From Chara braunii (lineage: Eukaryota; Streptophyta; Charophyceae; Charales; Characeae): a stretch of DNA of 48,936 bases. This document shows, in pieces, positions 40,721-48,936 of this stretch. Each line of letters opens with the position of its first letter. The first letter of the stretch is position 1. The translations under genes were made by a program, and so were the position numbers. The stretch covers positions 895,126 through 944,061 of the forward strand of contig BFEA01000456.1 in assembly GCA_003427395.1 (NCBI GenBank), written 5' to 3'. The notes under the pieces were generated by a model, which was not told where the DNA came from, ran no database searches, and saw only the letters and a list, made by a program, of their open reading frames with translations.

Positions 40721-41248
40721 TACGGTAGAGGCAGTTTGGGACTGACTTGGTACACCTATCTCATTGGTCCTGGTCCACGACCTACTGGGGACCCTGCGGG
40801 ATTCAGTGGGACCAGGCCTAATGGGACAGGACCTTTAGGACCCAAATTTGTTGCCGTCAACGCATCTCTTTGTCGTGCTGAATCTGGGGGACACACGACT
40901 AGTAAGGACATTCCTTTCATGGGGATCTTGACTGGTCTTACTGCATGTTCTCACATACTGCCCCATGTCTGGCTCGGCGACCGTATACACCCCTCGAAAT
41001 CTCCATTGCTGCAGTTAGTTTTCTTCGGCTGACTTATTCGGCAGTCAAGTTAGACAAGAGGGGATCTCCAACTAATCTGACCGGGCCCGTTCGTTAAGTC
41101 AGTCCTCTTTTTCATTTCTTTTTATTTATTTATTTTTATTTTGCTGCGTGAATGTCATTCTCTAAGTCCAAATGAATTGCCACTCCAGCTAGGAGTTCTA
41201 CCTTCTGCTCTTTGTGATTTATTTGTTTTTCTTTTATCTGAACTACCT

Positions 41249-42952
41249 ATGTCCAACATTGAGTCGCGTGCGCAGAAAGCGAAAAGAGAGAGAAGGGAGA
41301 GAGAAGGTATTCTTTTTGAGAGTGTGAGGAGGGGTAAGAGGAGTGTTCGTCCAAACGTGAGCAAAGAGCGGACCCCTCTTGAGAGATCTACTGACAACCC
41401 ATCCTCCAGCATGGCAGACATCTCATCTCCCCAATGGCAGGCCATGATGGACGCAGCGAACGAGAGCGAGAAACCATTTTTTCAGAAACTTTATGAGGAC
41501 GTGATACACAGAGAGAGGGAGGCAGAGGCACCATCCAAAGCCACAAGTATTGCTACCCAAGTGACCCTCCTCGAGGTTCCGGAGTCTAGGGATGCCTGGT
41601 TCCAAGAGAAGCTAGCTGCTGCTGTTGCAACCTTGGTTCAACTGCGGATCTTGGAAGATCTTGAGTCCTGTGTGACAACTCTAGAGCAGCATAACCAAGA
41701 GCTGCAGGTTGAGATCGTCAGCCTCAAACAAACCCAACTGGCTGCCCCCAGTCCTCCTAATCCTTGTCCTGCCGCAGTCCCAATCACTCACCCTAACACA
41801 GTCCTCATGCAGAGAGCAAGTGGAACTGTGACGAGCGCAGGAATCGGTGCCAGCTTCTCAAGCGGCAGCACCGACATTTTTGCACTGGTCCTAGTCCCAA
41901 ATGCAGGAACATCAGCCCAAAACGCCGCAGTTCTTACTGACGTACAATACAACGGTCCCATAGTGGACAAGAGGGCGGCCACACTGCCATCCAAGTACGA
42001 TGGGAAGCGGGACATCACCTCTTGTATCAGCTCCATGCGCTCATACTTCGAGGTACTGCGAACACCGCAGGAAGACTGAAGCATGATCATGGGCACAAAT
42101 ACTGAGCCCGTCGTACTGAGTTTCATAGAACTCCAAGCTGTTAGTGCAGGTCATGAGAGAATTGACCTGACTGAGTGGTTGAAAGTAAATTCTGTACGTA
42201 CTCTTGAGGACCTCCTCATCGCGCAGTATCAAGATAAGCACATTGCGCTCAAGGCAAGGTTAAAGCTTGAGGCCCTCAAGGGTCAAAAGTGGAGGACTTC
42301 CATGCAGGATTTGGAGCAGCACTTAACTGGTCTGTTCACCACTCCAAACCTAGGATGGACTGACGTGTCTTGCATGGATGTAGTAATGGGAGTGGCCCCT
42401 GAAGACTGTCTCCCGGCTAGGACTCAAGGACCATACGACCTGGCGTGAGCTACTAACGGATCTAGTCAACCTAGAAGCCAAAGACCTCGCCAGGCGTGCG
42501 AATACACCCGCTGCAGGTAAAACCTTACGACGCAAGCGGTACGGAAGCAGCAACCAACTTGCCCTGCATGAACATCGGGAGGTTGAGGATCAGTCCTACA
42601 CGGATGATCTGTCTTAGATGACTATCTAGAGCTGGACTCTGATATGGGTTGTTCTACATCAGCCCTTGAGTCTGAGATTAATGACGAAGAAAAATGCAAT
42701 GCCTTCAAAAAGACTACTTCAAGCAAGGGGCCTAACCGTAGTTCGAGTAGGGGAACTATAACACACCTCCCCAAGAATGCAAAGATCCCAGAGAAACCGG
42801 AGGATGCTTCCACTAAGCCTTGGGAAACCCTCTGCAGTAGTCAAAAGGAATGGGAGAGAAAATATAAACTGCGTGTGTGCTTGCATTGTCAAAAGCCAGG
42901 GCACGCTGTGCAAGAATGTCATCATCTGCAGGGAAACAAGCAAAGGGCGTAG
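41249..42952 (+). pseudogene. gag: C2 gag, nearly complete
   Basis: It starts MSNIESRAQKAKRERRE at 41249. In order: a basic N-terminus; SMADISSPQWQAMM; a helix ending REREAEAPSKATS; a coiled coil (LESCVTTLEQHNQELQVEIV) absent from C1; a Pro-rich linker; YDGKRDITSCISSMRSYFE; capsid-like sequence with WRTSMQDLEQHLTGLF and MDVVMGVAPEDC; an acidic linker; and the knuckle [14 protein letters not shown]. One TGA (42077-42079, CGA in C1), a 2-nt loss near 42410 and a 1-nt loss near 42612 (together restoring frame) break it. It ends at TAG 42950-42952. Confidence 0.92.
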
Positions 42953-43806
42953 AAGAGTTATCAGCACTCTCTACAACAAGGGAAGTTGAACAGTCAGTTG
43001 CAGGCCCCTCCAAGGAGCCTGAATCTGATCAACACCCTGCTCTTGAAGCCCGGACTGATGCCGAATCCAAGGCTGCCACAATCCAAGTACTTTACACTGA
43101 GCCTTGGGAGGAGACTAAGGAAGTCAACTTCCACTCTCACTTGGAACATTGGCTGCAACTCAAGCAGCAACGCCGTGTTCAAGGGAGTGTGAAACTTATC
43201 TTCTTTAAGTTGCACATGAACTGCCAATACATTTGCGTGTTGATTGATAATGGCTCAACGAATAACTTATTTTCTCCTAACGGGATTTGTAAGGCGGGTT
43301 TGGGAATAAAGCAAGTGGAATTGCAGAACCCTTGTCAGACCCAGGTAGGGAACCAAAAGGTTGTCACCTCAACACCTGTTGTCAAAGGTGTGCGCATCAC
43401 CTTTGACAAGGATCGCACTGTCACACACGAGTTGAACTTTTTCATCCTGGACAAGTGTCCTTTCGACGCGGCCATTGGCTTGGGCTGGTTAAAGGCTCAT
43501 TGTCTAAGGACTATGTGGGCGGATACTCAGTTCGTGGTGCGTGATGCAAAGGGGAATGAGCATATCGTTCTATTGGACGTGATGCGCGAATCCCTAAGGA
43601 CTCTTCCGAGTGCAAACAAATTTTGCAAATCGGTGCGCAGGCTTAAGGAAGATGAGCATGTGCATGTAGCTCTTGTGAAGCCCCTCCATGTGCCCTCTAC
43701 TTTTACTACATTTTCTACCTTGGAAAATACTTCTACTTCTACTATTTCTACTTTTGTTCCATCTACTTCTACTGTAAGAAATCAGTCTACTTTTGATCCA
43801 ACTTGA
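42877..43806 (+). pseudogene. pol: C2 aspartic protease region of pol
   Basis: Collinear with C1. The active site reads CVLIDNGSTNNLFSPNG, D-N-G for D-S-G. The second strand is [16 protein letters not shown]. The Ser/Thr-rich linker is shortened near 43800, where a small deletion creates a TGA and shifts the frame into the RT segment. Confidence 0.9.
42931..42989 (+). promoter_or_regulatory. Predicted -1 ribosomal frameshift signal, C2
   Basis: Slippery G GGA AAC at 42931-42937 in gag phase. The stem pairs 42949-42958 with 42966-42974 (GTAG + AGAGT against ACTCT + CTAC, bulged A), so the C1 G-C pair is A-T here. Loop TCAGC (42961-42965) can pair with GTTGA (42985-42989). Spacer 11 nt, loop 3 of 10 nt, all identical in length to C1. 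Confidence 0.75.
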
Positions 43807-45209
43807 ATTCGGTTGTAATTACTAAAAATTCTCAATCTGATTTCCTCTCTCCTGGCGAGGATGATCTTCCATCGGAAGTCCCAACAAACATTCGCCGTCT
43901 ATTAGATCGATTTCCTGAAGTTTTGGTTGAACCTCGTGGAGTTCCCGATCGTCCGGTCAAACACAAGATCGAGTTAATAGAAGGGAGTGTTTCTCCAAAG
44001 GGTTGCGTCTACCGTATAGGACAAGGCGAGTTGGAAGAATTGAGGAGACAAATTGACAATATGATTGATCATGGATGGATTAGGCCTAGCGAGTCTGAGT
44101 TCGGTGCGCCTGTCCTGTTTGTGCCAAAGAAAAGAGGCAAACTCCGGATATGTATCGACTATCGTGGCCTAAATCGGATCACTAGAAATAATGCTTATCC
44201 TTTGCCTCACATAGATGATCTGCTAGATGTGGCAGGTGGGTGCAAAGTGTTCTCCAAGATCGACCTCAAGTTTGGCTACCACCAGATTGAAGTTGATCCG
44301 AGCGACCAGCACAAAACTGCATTCAAAACACGCGATGGGATGTATGAATTCATTGTTATGCCCTTCGGTCTTACGAATGCACCAGCCACATTTCAGTGCC
44401 TCATGGACAAGGTTCTCCGCCATCAGCTCAACAAGTTTGTTGTTGTTTACCTTGACGACATCCTGATTTTCAGCAAGACCATGGAAGAGCACGTCAAGCA
44501 CCTTGAGGAGGTTTTGTAAGTCCTCAAGGAGGCACAACTGCACCTCAACTTGACGAACTCTGAGTTTGGAAGGAAGAGCGTCATCTATCTTGGGCACCGG
44601 TTGTCTGCAAATGGCCTTGACCGGAGGCAACCAAGGTTGAGGTCATACAAAAGTGGCCTCCCGACGAACGTGCGCGAACTGCGTTCTTTTCTTGGTTTGG
44701 CTTCGTATTACCGGACGTTTGTGCCCAAATTTTATGTTATTGCTCACCCACTAGCAAAACTAACAAGCAAAATTGTTGCCTATGTGTGATGTGAGAAATG
44801 CAAGACTGCGTTCCAAGCCTTGAAAGAGGCTTTGGTAAGTTATCCTGTGCTACGCATTGCGGATCCCAACCTCACGTTGGGAGTCACTACGGACGGGAGC
44901 CAGTATGGGATCGGCGCAGTGATGATGGCGATGGCCTGCGTCCACTTGAATATTACAACAAACGCAGACCACAAAGTAGCTACCTCCACGTACATGCGTG
45001 AGCTCTATGCCTTGCGAGAGGCGCTCACACATTGGAAGCACTACCTCTTGGATCACCACTTCAAGGTTTACTCAGATCATCAGACTTTGCAGTGGATTAA
45101 AACGCAAATTGATCTCTCTCTAATGCTGGCCCGCTGGTTGCATGACATTGATGTTTACAATTTTGAACTGAAACACAAGAAAGGATGATATAATCGTGTT
45201 GCTGATACT
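43803..45209 (+). pseudogene. pol: C2 reverse transcriptase and RNase H
   Basis: RT is open to 44519: [47 protein letters not shown] (Phe for Ser after the Lys), [32 protein letters not shown] at 44517-44519 follows, then the connection with a local frame slip near 44630, RSFLGLASYYRTFVP, a TGA where C1 has TGG (about 44788), RNase H VTTDGSQYGIGAV, MRELYALREAL, YSDHQTLQW, and a TGA at about 45186 before NRVADTLSRHPE. Confidence 0.92.
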
Positions 45210-46888
45210 TTGTCGCGCCATCCTGAGTTTTTGACTTGCCTTGTGAGCTCGTATGACCTTCGAAAGAAACTGAAGGAGGATCTTGTCGAACAAATTGTCA
45301 AGGATCCGGACCTTAGTCCCATCCTTGAGCAGCTCAAGGCCGACCCTAGCAGTCAGCCTGATTTTCACGAGTGTGAGGGTCTTGTATTCCGCCGGTATGA
45401 GAAGTTTGATCGTTTGTGTGTACCCAACCATGCGCCTCTCCGGACTCATTTCTTGGATTTGGCACATGGTCGGAGTGGACACTTTGGCTTTGAGAAGACT
45501 TACGGATGTCTTTTGCAACAACTTGATTGGCCAGGAATGAAGGGATCTGCTCAGAAAATTATTGTTGAATGTCAAGTCTGTCAAAGAACTAAGGTTCATA
45601 GGCAATACACCTTATGGCCTGTTGAACCCCCTCCCCATTCCTGATGGACCCGGTGAGTCGGTCTCTATCGATTTCAAAGACATGGGGAAGGTGAGCGAGG
45701 GAGGACATTCACAAGTCATGGTCATCGTGGATCGTTTTTCCAAATTTCTGAATTTGATTCCTCTACCTTCTCATGCACCAATTGAGCTTGTGATCGAAGA
45801 GTTTCACCAGCAGTACATTCTGCAGTATGGGCCCCCGAAAACTGTTTTGAGTGATTGGGACACCAGGTTCATTAGTGCTGATTGTAAGGACTTCACGTCT
45901 CAGATCTACGATATTAAACTCAACAAGACTTCTGGTTGACACACCAAAGCGAATTGACCGAGGCAATCAACCGGACTGTCATTCAACTACTTCGAGCGTT
46001 AATTGTTCCAGACCAGAACATGTGGGACAAAGAGTTACACAAAGAGAAGGGGTTGTACAACAACTCCATTCACTCTGCAACTGGCGTGACACCGAATCAG
46101 CTCCAATATGGTTGGCAGCTGCGCAATCCTCTCTCCTATTTGTTCCCCGAACGGTCACCTGGTCTGACACCCGACATGCCTGGCTACAATGCCAAGTATG
46201 CACGCTTGCTCAAAGCTGCTATCGCAGCGATGAACAAGCGTCAACATGCCATGATCAACATGCTAACAAGTCGCGCAAAGAAGGGAACTTCGATGTAGGA
46301 AGTTATGTCGGGGTCAAAATGTCTGAGTTTTCTTACGAAGAGGGCGTATCACGAAAGCTTCTTCCACTGTACTATGGCCCTTGGCAAGTTCTAAAGGTGG
46401 TAGGGGATGATTTTGGTCCTTCGTATGTGCTTGATGTGCCTCCTCATCTACGCACATATCCCGTCTTTCACACATCCAAATTGTTTATACACATTGATGA
46501 TGAGACTTTTCCCTTCAGAGATCCTATGATACCTCGTCCTATCAACGGTGGCCACGAAATAGACAGATTTGTTTCCCATGAAGGAAGAGGGAGAAACAAA
46601 CAGTACAAGGTTCACTTCCTCTATCACCCATTGAACGAGTTCTACTTGATCGACCGAAAAGAACTGCTAAAGAATGCTCCCTGTGTTGTTAACGCTGATG
46701 AACGACAGATTGTCGATGAACAGATTACTAAGTTGTCTGCAAAACTCACTCCTCACAGTTTTACCAAAGCTCTCTTTCTGATCTACACCTACGATGCATT
46801 TTGTGACGACTCTGAACGAGTTACTCGCTCGAAGGGACCTCGCTTCAGGGAGGGGGGTAGTGTAATGACCCGCCAAAACATAGACTGA
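45210..46888 (+). pseudogene. pol: C2 integrase with chromodomain-like tail
   Basis: The finger HFLDLAHGRSGHFGFEKTYG ... CQVCQ, a frameshift at about 45605, then VSIDFKDMGK (first Asp intact, unlike C1) and VLSDWDTRFIS (second Asp). The segment around the catalytic Glu is destroyed by stops and a small deletion near 45938-45960. The last part, open in the frame ending at 46888, has GPY/F (LPLYYGPWQVLKVVGDD) and the tail HEIDRFVSHEGRGRNKQYKV. It reads through the polypurine tract into the LTR because the C1 stop TGA is CGA here. Confidence 0.92.
46847..46860 (+). other. C2 polypurine tract
   Basis: AGGGAGGGGGGTAG directly before the 3' LTR at 46861. Confidence 0.9.
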
Positions 46889-48936
46889 GAACACTGCTGA
46901 TTTCTGGGATTTGTCATTGGAATGCATGCCTTGCTGAGATTCCCGCATCCTGTTGTGATTCCTAAGTCTGTGTGCGTGTGCCTGCCAGCTGGTTTGCGTG
47001 CCTGTCTGAGTGCTTGTCGGCTGAGTGTGTGTGTGACCCGCAAGGGTACTTGTTGGTTGCAAGGCCCCGCAGGGCCGGTACTTACCTGTGACCGTGACTT
47101 TGAGGGTTGCTGCGGGGAAAACACTAAAGTTGCGGGGGTAGGCCCGCGACACTTAGAGCAGCAGGAAAAAACACTCAAGTAGCAGGTAGGCCGGTACCAT
47201 TCAAGTAGTGGTAGAAGTGTCGGGTACTGGAGGCCGAGTAGAAGAAGACAAAAGTTGGCATTTTTAGAGGCCCAGTAGCGGTTGCAATCAGACTCGCTAT
47301 CTTTCACACTTCGTATGCATGTAAACAGGTTGCACAGCAAACTGGGGACAAGCGCCCACTCAGAACTCAGAGATATGGAAACCAAGAACGCAGTTCAGAT
47401 ACAAGTTCACTTCAAAGGGCTATGGCGTCATAGCGCATGTACAACTCTCTGTTCACACACACACAGGATCACCCTGGATATCCCACACGCATCACACTGT
47501 ACACACACGCATACACATACATGCTACACTCTCCTATCAGCTATGGCGGCTATGGACGCTGCTATCCCTACCGCTATGGCTAAGCTCCTTCTCCCCCACT
47601 TCGTCTTCGGGCACACTGCAGACCACCTCGCACAAGTCACTGTGGCAGCGCTTCCGCATGGCTTACGCAGGAATGAATGAATGGCTGGGCNCTGCCTCTT
47701 GATTTATACTTCTGTATCTCGTTGGTCTGCCCCTTTCCCATGCCCGTGGTGCACACATTCCCATACGGTACTTGCTTGACGGGACTAGGACTGACTGGGA
47801 CTGGGACCGCTGACTCAGCACGGGTAGACTCCACCACTTGCCCACTTGCCTCAGCCTAAACATGAGCAGCTTTGAAAGGCCACTACTAGGACCTTCCGGA
47901 AGGCCGTGGACTTGGCCTTTCAATACTGTAGCAGCTACGGCCTTGACCCTTCAGGACTGTAGCAGCGACGACCTTGACCTTTCGGAGGAGCTACAACTAC
48001 GACTTCTAGACCTTGCTAAGACTCCTATCCGACAGGTCTACAGATCGAACCCCTATAACCTACAGGCCTACGACGACCTACCAACTGGGGAAAGAACACA
48101 GGTCGTGGGTTCAACTCCTGGGGTCGACACAGATACTGTACCTGTAAGGTAAGTCTAGGGATCGAGCCCTGGGATCTGCATCGGCTACTGCGAACAGGTG
48201 AATACCCTTTCACGGTAGATTAGAGGTAGGCCAGTACCAGTCCAAGTAGCCTGAGTCTAGGGCCTGTCCGGATGATAGCAGAGCCTGCAATGATGTTTCC
48301 CTCCGAAAGGGAGGAGGTACCGGTTGGTGGGAGGCCGCTCAGCCTTGGAAGTCACCGCCCAAGAGGCCAGTAGGCCGCTATATCTTCAGGAGGAGCAAGC
48401 AGCTTCTCCTCATTTGCGGTATGCAAGGATTGGCGACATGCTGCTGGAGCCAGCGCAGGACTGGGGAAGCGCTGCCTGGAGGTGAAGAGCAACTGGGTGC
48501 TCAGCCTGGCTATGGCGAGCAGCCCCGCCTGAGAAGAAGAAAGAAGGGGGCGAAGGAGGAGAGTGGCGAGGTACCTACCTGGCTATGGTGGACACCATCT
48601 TCATCACCTTGTTGGGCGCTGCATCTGGAAGGCCCCAGTTGGGGTAGTGCCACACCAAGGAAGCTCGAGGCAGAGTCAGGCATGGTGGCTTAGTGAGCAG
48701 CGGCATAGCTGCTTTGGGTTGTCCTTTGGATAGGAGCGCAGCGACATAGCTGCTTTGCGTTGTCCTTTGCACAGGAGGGCAGAGCCCTCAGTAGTCCGCC
48801 ATAGCCTAGGCATGTGAGAGGTGGAAGAAGGCGGGAAGCCATAACTATGGTGGACCTATTGTAGTGTCAGCAGTAAGAGGGAACTTCGGATATTGATTCT
48901 GGTTCACCCACTCATTGCTGTTAAGATAATTGGAAG
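46861..48936 (+). repeat. C2 3' LTR, interrupted and cut by window end
   Basis: It is collinear with 38554-39933 from 46861 to 47282, then again from 48213 onward after the nested insertion, up to the window end near the equivalent of 39660. A TATA-like CTATATCT lies near 48380. Confidence 0.93.
47283..48212. mobile_element. 930-bp TG...CA insertion in the C2 LTR, family unknown
   Basis: It starts TGCAATCAGACTCGC and ends AATACCCTTTCA. CGGT lies on both sides (47279-47282, 48213-48216) and the empty site in the other LTR copies reads CGGTAG. It has no coding capacity and no inverted repeats. It contains 36-bp-like internal repeats (about 47885-47985), several T-arm-like words (GGGTTCAACTCC near 48107) and an N at 47691. 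A solo LTR or short non-autonomous LTR element fits best; orientation is unknown. Confidence 0.72.

Larger units (their letters stand above)
38554..48936 (+). mobile_element. Element C2: second, near full-length C copy
   Basis: 5' LTR 38554-39933, leader with intron, gag with the segment that C1 lacks, frameshift signal, protease, RT, RNase H, integrase, polypurine tract and a 3' LTR from 46861 to the window end, interrupted by a 930-bp insertion. The left flank AGACC is the candidate target duplication inside element F gag. More frameshifts in pol than C1. Confidence 0.95.

Overview
The window is eukaryotic, intergenic-type DNA made almost entirely of nested and decayed Ty3/gypsy LTR retrotransposons. 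The evidence for a eukaryote is: LTRs with TG...CA ends, primer-binding sites complementary to initiator-Met tRNA (TGGTATCAGAG and variants), canonical GT-AG splice signals, long microsatellites, and gag-pol proteins with chromodomains. The chromovirus content and iMet priming suggest the green lineage. A streptophyte alga such as Chara is a reasonable guess from the style of the elements, but that is inference and I could not test it. No rRNA, functional tRNA, CRISPR or bacterial-type gene is visible. Only one short stretch looks like host gene sequence.

Layout, left to right. (1) 1-1840: unassigned DNA, then the 3' non-coding side of element A. (2) 1841-18120, minus strand: element A, an old non-chromodomain Ty3/gypsy copy (extension-gag-AP-RT-RH-IN). 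It has an unusual coding region of about 530 codons in front of gag, built partly of repeated modules. A is split by (3) 5290-14082, minus strand: element B, a chromovirus with two LTRs and a 5-bp target duplication TCAAC. B carries an oppositely oriented RT fragment, a truncated gag N-terminus, a duplicated leader with two primer-binding sites, and a tRNA/SINE-like pol III promoter motif. (4) 18121-26768, plus strand: element C1, cutting into A. It has a 1.44-kb LTR, a leader intron, gag, pol and a truncated 3' LTR. (5) 26769-32300, plus strand: element D, 5'-truncated, with an RGG-rich gag tail, pol and a 3' LTR. (6) 32301-33079: a small island holding a candidate host terminal exon (minus strand) and a CT microsatellite. 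(7) 33080-35259, plus strand: element E, a diverged relative of C (LTR, PBS, partial leader). It is cut by (8) 35260-38553, plus strand: element F (LTR with an internal duplication, leader, gag start). F is cut by (9) 38554-48936, plus strand: element C2, a second copy of C. Its 3' LTR holds a further 930-bp TG...CA insertion with a CGGT target duplication and runs off the window.

The elements work as ordinary LTR retrotransposons do: LTR promoter, iMet-primed reverse transcription, gag particle, and a protease-RT-RNase H-integrase polyprotein. In several families a chromodomain or chromodomain-like tail probably steers integration. None of the copies looks autonomous now. Nonsense changes are mostly C->T or G->A, as expected from cytosine methylation.

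Most notable: in C1 and C2 the gag and pol frames overlap by exactly 76 nt. In both, a correctly phased slippery heptamer GGGAAAC is followed by a hairpin whose stem contains a compensatory base-pair change, and a possible H-type pseudoknot. This predicts programmed -1 ribosomal frameshifting. Also notable are the conserved intron in the C leader, the pre-gag module protein of A, and the 930-bp nested insertion.
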